NCBI GenBank assembly: GCA_002749535.1
Contig: MZZL01000381.1
Location: forward strand, 91,867 to 155,866
Origin: Apophysomyces variabilis
Taxonomy: Eukaryota; Mucoromycota; Mucoromycetes; Mucorales; Mucoraceae
Direction: 5' to 3'
DNA: 64,000 nucleotides
The position numbers and the translations under genes were made by a program. The notes beneath the pieces are model-generated. The model was not told the origin of the DNA. It did not search any database and saw nothing but the letters and a program-made list of their open reading frames with translations. Of this stretch, positions 9,289-20,575 are shown piece after piece. The first letter of the stretch is position 1. Each line of letters begins with the position of its first letter.

Positions 9289-9315
9289 AGTAAGAAAAAT
9301 AAAAGATGAGAGAAT

Positions 9316-9372
9316 TCAAAGGAAAAAATGTGTTATATGTAGATAGAAAAGGGGACGGATAGAATCCTTTGA
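9316..9372 (-). promoter_or_regulatory. Self-priming pair of G1-b: PBS (9316-9323) and LTR motif (9365-9372)
   Basis: The same inverted pair as in G1-a: TCAAAGGA in the LTR and its complement just inside it. The TATAAATAG box is at 9410-9418. Confidence 0.6.
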
Positions 9373-9681
9373 GACTGTTAGATATCTTTATTTCATTCAA
9401 CTTGTCTGCCTATTTATAATTATTTGCTCTTATGCGGGATTTGTAATTAGTGAACGTTCTTCTCGGCGATAGGTGTATGATTTAGCTAAGTGTAATAACT
9501 GCGGTAGAGCAGTGTCACCTTGTCTTCATCCTCAGTGATAGATCTCTGATTTAGAGAAGAGGTGCAGTCGGTGTTCCAAACTAGAGAAGTTCACTGTAAA
9601 TGGAAACACGTTAATTCCGATCATCCTGTTCATGGAACACAAGTACTAGGAAGTCACACTACGACAGCGACGTATACCACA
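9329..9681 (-). repeat. 5' LTR of G1-b, 353 bp
   Basis: Ends in CCACA on the plus strand (TGTGG on the minus strand), directly abutting CAT at 9682-9684, which is the reversed start codon of the P0 accessory gene. Length equals that of the shared LTR. Confidence 0.92.
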
Positions 9682-11174
9682 CATTTCTTTTTGGATATGA
9701 ATGAGTTAAGTGCTTTATTCTTTATATATGGATCTTACTTTGGCAGAGAATAAAAACTAATTAGCAAACCTAAAACTTTACGTTTTTCTAAGAGGTACAA
9801 TTGTGTATGCGCGATTCCTAAGAACTGCGTCAATATTTATATTACATGCTTCTGAAAAGAATTTTTTCTTTTTTATAGGGTTATTCACGTTTTCTTTTCC
9901 TTATCCTTTTCTTTCACAAACTTTTTCCTCTACTTTTTTTTTTCACTCTATGGTGTTTTAGTACTTCTTCATCGACAAACTCACTTTCACAATGTTGATG
10001 ATATATCATCCTAATGATATACAACCTTGACCTGAAACCGTGTTCTTTGCTGGTAAGCTTTTATCTTTTATTTGACAGAATCTCATTCTTTTTTCTTTTG
10101 ATAGCTGGCATGTTCCCTACACTTTGAGTAAGCATGCTTGTTACTTTTAACTAAGGTACTTTGATTGACTTACTTAGGCTTAGCTAACCTTTACTTTCTT
10201 TTATCATTTGGAATAGTTTTCCTCTTTTTAAACCAGACATAGAAAAGCATGACACACTTTTAATGGTATAGAAACTTTTTTATGCTGTAATGTTGATTAT
10301 TTATATAGAAGTAGCTCTTTGTAGGCTTATCAGGGATCTTGCCAACTGTTATTGCTATGCTGTCTTAGGTATATTAACATGTTTTAGCTTTTAATACATT
10401 TTATTAACCATTGTGTTTAATTATTTTTCTTTTATCCTTTAGTAACTAGGTAAGACTATATAGATCCAATCATAAAATTAGCTATTGATAGTATATTACT
10501 TTGTAAAAGCTTCAATAAAACAAAAGCATTTTTTTCTTTATATGTACAATTAAAGCAGTATCCTTAAGAATGATAAAGGAGTATATTTTATTGGTTAAAG
10601 TAATGCATGCGATAGGAAAAGCTTCCAATTAAAAAGACTAGATAAGAACAGTTAGCTNTTAGCTATTGATAGTATATTACTTTGTAAAAGCTTCAATAAA
10701 ACAAAAGCATTTTTTTCTTTATATGTACAATTAAAGCAGTATCCTTAAGAATGATAAAGGAGTATATTTTATTGGTTAAAGTAATGCATGCAATAGAAAA
10801 AGCTTCCAATTAAAAAGACTAGATAAGAACAGTTAGCTTCAATAGAATGTATCATTTCAAACAAGTTGATCTAATAAAATCGTTTAAAGAAAGGAATATG
10901 ATTGAATGAAGATATAACAGTAACCTTTAATATATAATACTTGATCCAATAACATCAATATAATGGTTTCTGACATATAGCACTTTATCCAATAGTTGAA
11001 TGTTGGGGGGGTGGTAGAAAGGTGGTAGAAAAGGTGGTGGAAGGTACATTCTACAAACCTTTGAAGAGATTCCACTGTGCAGTAGAAAAATGGTGAAAAG
11101 GTGGTGGAAAGGTGGTGAAATCTCAGATTCTACCAAGTTTCTACTGATGGTAGAATCTTTTTTTGACTGCAATG
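9682..11174 (-). mobile_element. P0: terminal fragment of a P-family (Plavaka/CACTA-like) DNA transposon
   Basis: Reverse complement of the left end of P2 (14933-16243): accessory-gene start codon at 9682-9684, about 1.3 kb of non-coding leader, subterminal arrays of gattctaccacc/ggtggtagaatc, and a decayed terminus ...TTTGACTGCAATG at 11160-11174 (CAGTG expected). Everything beyond the start codon was separated by the G1 insertion and lies left of the window. It is longer than the P2 equivalent by about 182 bases because of the duplicated join at 10658. The right terminus abuts G2-like sequence. Confidence 0.85.
10478..10838. repeat. 180-bp duplicated block around an N (assembly join)
   Basis: The 180 bases at 10478-10657 are repeated at 10659-10838 with only a couple of G-to-A differences, separated by a single N at 10658. 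P2 carries this block once. This looks like two contig ends whose overlap was not merged, not a biological tandem repeat. Confidence 0.75.
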
Positions 11175-11956
11175 GAGGGTCTATTATCCAGAATAAGAAA
11201 GATACTCTAGGAGAGAAAAGCTCTATGAACGACAATAGAAACAAAAATCAAGAAGTTTTAAAGGCATATATAGTACAGGAAGTGAGGGTATGGACAATGC
11301 CAGGTCAAGTCTGAACTAGATTGGAAGTATCTGAATCTGTAGAACCAGGTCGTTTTTATAAGCAAGCACGATTGAGCAGTGAGAATGAGCCTATGTAGTT
11401 ATCAGGACCAGAACACTCCTTACTAGCATTTATAAACCAACTGCAAGCGGTTACTACTCTGGGTAAACCCAAATGCAAATGGGCACCACCATGGAAGTTG
11501 GAAGTGAAAACTGATAAGATTGATATATAGGAAACCCTGAAAAAGACCAAAAGCAACATGTTATTGGTGCAACTGCTAGCAGTAGATTGAAACGTCGCTA
11601 AAGATGTGCAAGCCAGGCTAAGATACTTATATAGTAGGAAGATGCCAGCAAAAAGAGCAGACAAGGGCAAGGAGAGAGAAACTTAACTGATGGAAATTTC
11701 AGAAACACCAAACCTCCAAGCTCATCAGATGTTTGGAAACTATGCGAAAATGAATGAAGTGTAGGAGGAGAAGTATAGGAAAAGTGAAGATAAAGGGGAA
11801 GATCAATATCTATTTAATATATCAGAGGACAAGGAATTCTCTAAATTGGAAAGCAAAGTTGAAGGGAACCTCTCTGGATATAAATCAGATGATACAGTTT
11901 ATAATTACCCATATAATCTAACCTATATCTAAAAATTATCTCCTCTCATTGTACCT
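11175..11956 (+). mobile_element. G2 segment A (upstream part, degenerate)
   Basis: No intact frame. In the last 280 bases a frame continuous with the protease can be followed with several stops (for example ...NISEDKEFSKLESK... around 11815), so this is probably the decayed gag/protease leader of G2. No zinc knuckle or LTR was recognised. The left limit is set by the P0 terminus. Confidence 0.45.
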
Positions 11957-13791
11957 GTGGAGCTTAAAGGCTACAGTGTGGAACATGCAGTGGCTGATAC
12001 TGGCGCAGGACCCTTTATTGTAAGCCTACCTCTGGCAAAGAAATTGGGACTAAAGATGAATACAGATGCAATGGTAGTAGAACTACTGGATAGTACTTTA
12101 TCAACACTAAATAGGGTATGTGAAAACGTACCAGTACACATAGGAGGCAAGTTGTGCCCAGAGTACTTTATAGTACAGGATTATCCAGATGAATTGCTCA
12201 TACTGGAAATGACATGGTTTGAGAAGTATAACGTTGTGCTGAACTCTATGACATGCCAGCTGTACATACCAATCAAAGATGGCCGCTGTGGAGTGATGAT
12301 ACATGGCAGGTCAATGTCAGAGGGAGAAAGTAAGACTTATGCAGTGTCAAAAGCATATATGGCGATGATGCAGAAGGTAGAAAGTGAGTCTTGGTATACA
12401 GGGGAAGATGAGACGTTTAATGAAAAAGGAAAGGAAGGTGAACCAGAAGAAGTAAGAACAATCTTGAAAGAATATAAGGACTGTTTTGTGGAAAAAAGGG
12501 GATTGAAATGCGTCAAGGATTTTGAACATCATATCTAGACTATAGACAAAACATCAATCACCAGCCAACCTTATCATATAACCTAGAAAGAAGACGAATT
12601 CTTGCAACAGATGTTGGATAAAATGTTAGTAGATAATATTATATGACCCTCCAATAGGGAATAGACAGCGCCAATTATATTTGTGTCTAAAAAGTCAGGA
12701 GAACTTCATATTTGTCAGAATTATCAAAGACTTAATAAAGTAACTGTTAAGGACACATACCCACTGCCATATATAGATGACTTGATAGATTTCTTGGGAG
12801 GAGCAAAAATATTCAGCACATTGGATGCTGCTTCCAGATATTAGCAAATACCAATGGCTTAGGATTCTATCACCAAAATGGGTTTTACAATGAAGTACAG
12901 CACCTTCAAGTTCCTAGTCATGCCTTTTAGCCTTACAGCTATACCAGCAACGTTCCAGCAAGTCATGACAGCAATATTGAGACTATATATTGGAAAGTTT
13001 ATATACGTCTTCATCGATGACATAATTGTTTTTTCCAATATCATAAAAGAACATAGCAAACACCTCTGAAAAGTATTTGAGGCATGTATAGAGTATGACT
13101 TGCATTTGAAAAGAGAGAAGTGTCAGTTTGCATGAACAAGGGTGGAGTATCTGGGTCACATCATTACGGCTGAAGGAATACTACCTATATGTCAGAATGT
13201 GGAAAAAGTGCTGAACATGGTTGCATCTAAGAACGGTAAAGAAATTCATTCATTTTTAGGGACGACGGGCTATTATCATAGATTTGTTGTAGATTATGCA
13301 CAGAAAGCAGAATGCCTAATGTGCCTTACATGGAAAAATGTAAAATTCAAGTGGAGAATTGCTGAACAGGAAGCTTTTGAATATTTTAAGCAGCAATTGA
13401 CACAACTGCCAATCCTTGCATACCCTGATTGAGAACAAATCCAGATATTGACAATGGATGGATCAGGACTAGGAATTGGGGCAGTATTGTCGCAGTCTAA
13501 GAATGGTTTACCTGAGGGAGAGACAGTAGTGGCGTATGGATTGAGGGTTTTGCATGATATAGAAAAGAGGTATGCTGCAATGCACATGGAAGCTCTGGTG
13601 ATCATTTGGGCCATTAATCATTTTTGGCATTATTTGGCAGGCAGACATTTCATCCTCAATACAGACCATGCAGCATTAAAATATATTTTAAACAACCCAA
13701 AGCCAGGTGCAAATTTGGCAAGATGGGCTGTAGTGCTTATAGAGTATGATTTTGAGGTGCGATATCATAAAGGGTCACAGAACCCTGCGGA
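11957..13791 (+). pseudogene. G2 Ty3/gypsy protease-RT-RNase H, stop-ridden
   Basis: Plus-strand retroelement pol of a family distinct from G1/G3/G4. The retropepsin site is VADTGAGPFIV (about 11990). RT motifs include YPLPYIDDLIDFLGGAKIF, FKFLVMPFSLTAIPATFQ and the catalytic box VFIDDIIVFS (about 13005-13035), followed by VEYLGHIITAEGI. RNase H shows GSGLGIGAVLSQ and NTDHAALKYI. At least eight in-frame stops occur (12538, 12584, 12843, 12859, 13068, 13133, 13430 among others), mostly explained by CAA/CAG to TAA/TAG and CGA to TGA. It ends at NPAD, where P1 inserted; the frame resumes at 25090 as MLSHL. Confidence 0.88.
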
Positions 13792-14932
13792 CACTGTAGC
13801 AGAAGGGTGATTCTATCACCTTTCTACCACATGGTAGAATCTCAGATTCTACCCACTTTCTACCCAGGTGGTAGAATCTGCTACTTTTCTCCTGCTTTCC
13901 TTCTACTCCCCCCAAAAGCTATTACCATATAAATTAAGTTACTGCAGCAAAATGCTATTTATACTCTTTTATTATTTTCTTACTATTGCTCATGCCATCT
14001 AATCCTTTGGTTAAATGCTGATGCTCTAATTGCAGACATCACAATTATGATAGAGATTATTGTCTTGTAACCCAGAGAATAAAAAGTCAACATAAACGAA
14101 AGGATCACATAGCAGCTACTTTTGCTGGTATATGCAGAGAACATTCGCTGATATATTTAGAATCTAACTATTTTCCTCATCAGCTAAAGAAATGCATGTT
14201 GTGAATGCGGATGTAGGCAGTTCAGTCGCTTATGATAGCATGGACATTGATAATGGTGTGTGCTCAATAAATAACAGTTTTACATTAAGAAATTCGTTAA
14301 TGAACAAATAATAACATATAATCATTAGAGTTTGAATTCCCAGACGATGACAACGAAGATGATGTCGATCTTGACACCGATTATAAAAATGAAAGAGAAC
14401 AACTTGATGTTGTACAGGAACTTGAATTTGGCAAAGTCTCTGATTTTGAATATATGGATGAAGAAGAGCTTGCAGAGAGCGAAACTGAAATGCAAACAGG
14501 AGCGGCACCAACAGGTAGCGTTTCCCTTATTAGGTTCAAATAAGACACTCACCGTTTTTTATTATGAAGTGAATTTTGCCGAACCATTTGGCTTTATTGC
14601 ACTCTTCCTAATTTATTTTCAGTTGTTTTTTATTGTCGGAAGAGGCATGGCTGTTTTAATCCATTTCCTTAATGAGCTTCTTTATGCGTTCAGTCAAACT
14701 TTTCAGTTTCCATCCACTATTGAAAGCTTCCATCAACAGGCTGGATTCAATTATTTGACTAGCCATTTGCAAAAACATGTGATGTGCCAAAGATGCCACA
14801 CTCTTTACCTCCCTTAAGATGCACCAAATAAGTGCACATTCGTCCGCTTCCCTAATCATCTGCAGAAAAGAGCACATAACAAGACTTGTGATCAGCCGCT
14901 CTTTAAATCTACCTCAAATGGGAGCCTATTGA

Positions 14933-15100
14933 CACTGCGGTCAAAAAAAGATTCTACCATCGGTAGAAACTTGGTAGAATCTGAGATTCCACCACCTTTC
15001 CACCACCTTTCCACCACTTTTCCACTGCGTGGTGGAATCTCTTTAAAGGTTTGTGGAATGTACCTTCCACCACCTTTTCCACCACCTTTCTACCACCCCC
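14933..15100. repeat. P2 left terminal and subterminal repeats
   Basis: The terminus is followed by nested direct and inverted copies of GATTCTACCACC-type words (ggtagaatc/gattctacc, ccacctttccacc), giving strong hairpin potential. Such subterminal arrays are where the DNA-binding protein of CACTA elements docks. Confidence 0.8.
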
Positions 15101-16240
15101 CCAACGTTCAACTATTGGATAAAGTGCTATATGTCAGAAACCATTATATTGATGTTATTGGATCAAGTATTATATATTAAAGGTTACTGTTATATCTTCA
15201 TTCAATCATATTCCTTTCTTTAAACGATTTTATTGGATCAACTTGTTTGAAATGATACATTCTATTGGAGCTAACTGTTCTTATCTAGTCTTTTTAATTG
15301 GAAGCTTTTCCTATCGCATGCATTACTTTAACCAATAAAATATACTCCTTTATCATTCCTAAGGATACTGCTTTAATTGTACATATAAAGAAAAAAATGC
15401 TTTTGTTTTATTGAAGCTTTTACAAAGTAATATACTATCAATAGCTAATTTTACGATTGGATCTATATAGTCTTACCTAGTTACTAAAGGATAAAAGAAA
15501 AATAATTAAACACAATGGTTAATAAAATGTATTAAAAGCTAAAACATGTTAATATACCTAAGACAGCATAGCAATAACAGTTGGCAAGATCCCTGATAAG
15601 CCTACAAAGAGCTACTTCTATATAAATAATCAACATTACAGCATAAAAAAGTTTCTATACCATTAAAAGTGTGTCATGCTTTTCTATGTCCGGTTTAAAA
15701 AGAGGAAAACTGTTCCAAATGATAAAAGAAAGTAAAGGTTAGCTAAGCCTAAGTAAGTCAATCAAAGTACCTTAGTTAAAAGTAACAAGCATGCTTACTC
15801 AAAGTGTAGGGAACATGCCGGCTATCAAAAGAAAAAAGAATGAGATTCTGTCAAATAAAAGATAAAAGCTTACCAGCAAAGAACACGGTTTCAGGTCAAG
15901 GTTGTATATCATTAGGATGATATATCATCAACATTGTGAAAGTGAGTTTGTCGATGAAGAAGTACTGAAACACCATAGAGTGAAAAAAAAAGTAGAGGAA
16001 AAAGTTTGTGAAAGAAAAGGATAAGGAAAAGAAAACGCGAATAACCCCATAAAAAAGAAAAAATTCTTTTCAGAAGCATGTGATATAAATATTGACGCAG
16101 TTCCTGGGAATCGCGCATACACAATCGCACCTCTTAGAAAAACGTAAAGTTTCAGGTTTGCTAATTAGTTTTTATTCTCTGCCAAAGTAAGATCCACACA
16201 TAAAGAATAAAGCACTTAACTCATTCATATCCAAAAAGAA
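15101..16240. other. P2 leader, non-coding
   Basis: AT-rich, about 1.1 kb, no supported gene. It is conserved in P0, P3, P4 and P5 although it does not code, so it may hold promoter or transposase-recognition sequence. Confidence 0.6.
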
Positions 16241-17205
16241 ATGTCTTCCAACCAAATATCGTCAAACGAGCAATTGTCTCGCCAAGTCAGTCTTTTGAAG
16301 GAAGACCTTCGTCTCCTTCAAACTGACAACGAGACTCTTCGACAGAGGGTGGATGCGTTGCAAGAGCAGCAGGAGAGAGAAAGATCGTCCAGCGTTATGG
16401 AGTTTAGCGTCTCCGCAGCTGTTGTTGCAGAGGGGTCGCAGCGAACCACTGATGTTGAATTGTCGGTAAGTGTGTTAAGATCCAGATGCAAGGCGTAGCT
16501 AATAAGGGCCGATCGTTAATCCATGAATAGAGAGAGATTCGACACTATGTGGAAGAATTGTTTAAGGATAATAAAGGGTACAAGTACGATGAGCCCTTCA
16601 ATTCTGATGCGAACAAGTTGGTCGTGTCTCAATTGAAAACGTACCTTCGGCAACACATGCCAAACAATCGCACTGTGCAAGCAGACCAGAAACTTCACAG
16701 CGTGTTGCATGATAACTTCAGAAACACAAAGAGAAAGTCTGCTGTTCCGGCAGACAAGAAAAAGGAGATGCAGGTGCGAAAACGGCGCTATCAGCGCGTA
16801 ACGAAGGCATGTCAAAATTCGTTTAAAGGTTTTAAAAAGCTTAGTTTTTTTGGCTGCTTTAGAAACTGGCCCAGAGAATGGATGCTCTCCTTAAAAATAG
16901 ACGCACTTTTGAGGAGCGGTATGCAGGTGACATAGATCGCCTCCTTTCACGTGACTGTATGTCCGCGGAAGAGTCCGATGGTGAAGGCAACGCGTCATTA
17001 CGCGTCAAACGCCCGCGCTGGAGATCTGACCAGGTAAGGTTTTCTATGACCGCCGGCCGTTTCAACTGATCACTTCTGGAAGGCGAATGAGTGCCTGGAA
17101 GCATTAGATGGGCTTTGCTCATCAGCAAAGAAGTTTTACACCAAGCATGTAGAAGAAGTAGAAATGGAATGCCCCACAGGATTGCCATCCTGGATGTTAA
17201 AGTAA
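16241..17205 (+). CDS. P2 accessory protein (coiled coil, four exons), possible TNPA-like DNA-binding partner
   Basis: Proposed exons: 16241-16465, 16531 to about 16809, 16863-17033 and 17083-17205. Introns run 16466-16530 (GTAAGT...ATAG), about 16810-16862, and 17034-17082 (GTAAGG...GAAG with CTGAT); the second donor may be GTAACG or a GC site a few bases on. All joins are phase 0, giving about 265 residues ending SWMLK. The N-terminus (MSSNQISSNEQLSRQVSLL, then LQEQQERER) is a coiled coil. The middle (LHSVLHDNFRNTKRKSAV, KKKEMQVRKRRYQ) is very basic. The C-terminus carries KKFYTKHVEEVEMECP. P1 and P5 keep the same gene structure. No known domain recognised. By analogy with the TNPA/TNPD pair of En/Spm it may bind the subterminal repeats; that is inference. 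Confidence 0.75.
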
Positions 17206-17307
17206 AATAGGTAAATAGCGTTTATTTAGCGAAATTGAAAGTACTAACTTATAAGACATAGAATAAAAAAAACTTTCTGAAAGGCAGAATGTTTGCTATA
17301 ATTTTCA
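17206..17307. other. Convergent intergenic spacer of P2
   Basis: About 100 bases between two convergent stop codons with AATAAA-like words (gaataaaa), probably shared 3' end signals for both transcripts. Confidence 0.4.
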
Positions 17308-20300
17308 TCAGAGTTGGGAACGGTTTTGCAAAGGAATGACGATAAGATTCTCATCCGAACGACGGGTTTTTTCTTTGGCGATCGCTATATGAGAATGGAT
17401 ACGATGGATGGGTACAACGCAATGTTCATCTAAAGGACCGAACTTATCACGCCAAAGCTCGATACTCTCGTTCTCATAAGCTTGTTGACCGCTATATGCT
17501 TCGTACCAGCGCACCATTGCGAAGACATGTGACGTTAAGCTACCGTTTATGAAGAGTTCGTGTTTGAAGAAGTAGAGAATCTTGCACGGATAGGCGCTTG
17601 GGATGAGACTAAATTCGGTTTCAAAAAGAACTTGGACATGCGATCCTCGTTGTGAACGGCCTTCAGCACAGCGAAACATTTGACCATGCAATTTCAACGT
17701 ATAGAATTTGCTTATGGTATTACTGACGAGAGTACTCTGCTGGTTTGCTTGGAGATAATGAACTAGCCTGATGGTTGGATACGCCATTTTGTAAAACCCG
17801 ATCAAAGCATGGTAATGATCTGGACTCATACGGACCTTCTTAAACGACGATGGAAACACGTTAGGGGGAAGAGGCTCGCAACCAGTGGCATGTCTAACAG
17901 TTATAGACATTTGCACAAAATCGATAGGGTCGAAATTGTCTTCTAATGAAAGCTGAGCAGACGTTGTGCTAGAAGATGGATTATCAATTAGGTCTTTTAG
18001 CAAGTCAAGCTGATTTTGGTTATTGCCAATCTGCGTTGAAACTTGTTGAAGAAAATCCATGGAGCGCGTACGTTCAAGGAATTTTTTAAGAAACGTACTT
18101 TCAAAGGAGTCTTTACGGTTTGTGTCAAGATCTGCCAGAAGGCCGTTATAACGTTCAAAACTAAACACCCAGAAAGCGTAAATAGGGCCGAAATCAAGAA
18201 CGCTCTCTCGCAAATGCATGTGCAGATGTTGATTTGGAGTAATCTGCGCGTTTCCATATAATCGTTCATTGCCTTGACAAAAGCGAAGTAAACACTGGTG
18301 GGCAGTGTTGATCTCATCTCTTGTAATGGATGGTTTGACGAGCAGGCGGCATGCATCAACAAAGTGTATCCAGTTTGCGAAATGCTCAGCAGGAAGCACT
18401 TTGGACAATATGTAAGGCGAATAGACTAAACACCATGACTTCCATTCATCAGCTTTCACACTAGGGAAGTTTTTCGATATTTTCTGTGAAAGAGTCGGGA
18501 ACTGTGGCGGAGGGAGGACACCATCGGCAAGCTTTTGCATAGCTTCAAGCTGCCTTTCAGCAAAATAACCTTCGTTTGCCCATACTTCCGTCATTCATTT
18601 GGCGGTGCCCAGAAACAAGTTATGCATCGGGTCTACGATTGTAAATCTTACGGCATCAAAGTAAGGAAGGTCATGCAGTGCACTCCATTGTGTTCCTGTA
18701 GTCTTTTCTAATTTCTTCCGCTCAGCTTCTGTGGATGCACATCGCCAACTCTCAGCATGTCGAAGATTATCTTCTCTTGTTCGCGGGATCCAACTGTCAA
18801 TGTCAAACCCTGAGTAATCTATAGATGACGTGCCAGGGATCACGCTGAACTGTCGATTACACTTGTGACATCCACGGGTACTGGCATGCGAGGTAAAGCC
18901 ATTAATTTTTCTTGCCGCTGGAATGTCACATGCACTCATACACAATGCAGCGCGCACAGTAACAGGTTCTTGATAACGGTAAGTGGTCATTCTGATACCA
19001 AGGTACAAGGCGTTCAACTCTTCCACTAATGGTTTCAAGTAGTTGTTCATTTCGTAGGTGCTTGGTTCGGTTGGGCCTGGGATAACACCAACTAGAATAA
19101 TATTGTGAGGCTTAAAGCGCTCACTGCGAGGTAAGTTATTGATCGCAATGTATATAGCCCCACAAGAATATTGGGAACCATGGAAAGGCTTAAACCAATC
19201 GACATTCATGGAAAGAAGCAAAGATCTTGGACGATCTACAAATGGATCCTGATGTTCATCAAGTATGGACCGCCAAACTGCACCATCGTATATATCTGAC
19301 AACGTGTCTTCAAGTGTAGTACGACGTCGCCATTGTTCAATCTTCTCTTCAAAATCTGCTCTTTGAAAAAACATACGCAAGTTGTCCGTGAGCGAATTGT
19401 AGAGGAATTCTTTGCATGGTGATGATTTCAATGGACGATCATTTGATGTAGACTTGAAGAGTGGCTGATCACAAGTCTTGTTACGCTCTCTTTCCTGCGG
19501 ATGATTAGGAAAGCGGATGAATGTGCACTTATTAGGTGCATCTTGAGGGAGGTAAAGCGTGTGACATCTTTGACACATCACATATTTTTGCAAATGGCTA
19601 GTCAGGGAATTGAATCCAGCCTGCTGGCGGAAGCTTTCAATAGTGGATGGAAACTGAAAATTATGACCGAACGCATAAAGAAGCTCATTAAGGAAACGGA
19701 TGAAAACAGCCATGCCTCTTCCAACAACGAAGAACAACTGAAAATAGATTACGAAGAGTGCGATGAAGCCAAATGGTGCGGCAAAATTCACTTTACAATA
19801 AAAACGGTGAGTTTATTAAAACTTAATAAGGAAACACTACCTGTTGGTGCCGCTCCTGTTTGTGTTTCGGTTTCGCTATCTGCGAGCTCTTCTTCATCCA
19901 CATATCGAAATTCAGAAGCGTCGCCAAATTCAAGCTCCTGTACAACATCCAGTTGTTCCCCTTCATTCTCATAATCGGTGTCAAGATCGAAATGAGTTTC
20001 ATCTTCATCGTCAGGCAATTCAAACTCTAAGAATTATATGTTATTATTTGTTTATTGAGGAACTTGTTAACGTAAAGTATTGTTCAGTAAACACGCACCA
20101 TTATCGATGTCCATGCTATCATAAGCAGCTGAACTGCCTATGTTAGCATTCACAACATTCGCATTGTTAGCTAATGAGGAATAACTGTTAGGTTTTTAAA
20201 GCCATAGTTTAATATTCTTTGTGTATACCAGCAAAAGTAGCTGCAATAAGGTCTCTTCGTTCATGTTCGTTTTTCACTCTCTGTGTTACAAGACAGTAGT

Positions 20301-20364
20301 CTCTATCGCAATTGCGTTGCCTGCAATTAGAGCATCGGCATTCAACTAATCGGTTAGAAGGCAT
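17308..20364 (-). pseudogene. P2 transposase (Tnp2/Plavaka-like), one nonsense codon
   Basis: Exons on the minus strand: 20364-20229, 20170-20099, 20026-19841, 19790-17308. Introns are 58, 72 and 50 nt with GT-AG ends, giving about 950 codons. The N-terminus is a Cys cluster (VECRCSNCRQRNCDRDYC), followed by an acidic stretch (LPDDEDETHFDLDTD). Then come CQRCHTLYLP, the core LLLSMNVDWFKPFH, ILVGVIPGPTEPS, GCHKCNRQFS, IVDPMHNLFLGTAK and HLRESVLDFGPIYAFWVFSF ERYNG, the Asp/Glu motifs of this transposase class. At 18595-18597 TGA replaces the CGA found in P1 (AK-stop-MTEVW), a single CpG transition. Otherwise the frame is open, so this copy died recently or is rescued by related copies. Confidence 0.88.
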
Positions 20365-20575
20365 GAGCAATGGTAAAAGAAAACGTTAAAGAAATATAAA
20401 TAGCAGGTTTTTGCTGCGGTAACTTATTTTATATATGTTTGCTGTTACCACACCATTTGGGGGTAGGAGGAACATGTGAGAGGTCAGAGATTCTACCATC
20501 ATGGTAGAAAGTGGGTAGAATCTCTGATTCTACCACGTGGTGGAAAGGTGGTAGAATCACCCTTCAACTGCAGTG
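20365..20575. repeat. P2 right end with subterminal inverted repeats
   Basis: Short leader of the transposase gene, then inverted arrays of gattctaccac/gtggtagaatc from about 20488 to the terminus TTGAAC..CAGTG-type end at 20575. Confidence 0.75.

Larger units (their letters stand above)
4311..9681 (-). mobile_element. G1-b: second, decayed and mosaic G1 copy
   Basis: Complete LTR-to-LTR copy: 3' LTR 4311-4663, 3' PPT 4664-4677, pol, gag, 5' LTR 9329-9681. Pol and LTRs are almost identical to G1-a, but the gag block (about 7986-9310) is far more diverged, so the copy is a recombinant. The two copies share a central LTR, as expected from LTR-LTR recombination or insertion of a 2-unit form. 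The right flank is the start codon of the P0 accessory gene; the left target-site duplication lies outside the window. Confidence 0.9.
14933..20575 (-). mobile_element. P2: 5.6-kb Plavaka/CACTA-like transposon inserted in P1 transposase
   Basis: Ends CACTGCGGTCAAAAAAAG (left) and, reversed, CACTGCAGTTGAAGGGTG (right). Target duplication TTGA at 14929-14932 and 20576-20579. The P1 sequence re-joined across it (cctaTTGAgattg) aligns to the same place in the P2 transposase (ccaTTGAaatca), proving the site. Two convergent intron-containing genes: accessory 16241-17205 (+) and transposase 17308-20364 (-). It is the best preserved P copy; only one disabling mutation was found in each-base reading of the transposase. 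Confidence 0.92.

Noticed and set aside
11957..12538. Stand-alone aspartic protease gene
   Set aside because: It continues into RT and RNase H of a degenerate gypsy element after an in-frame stop.
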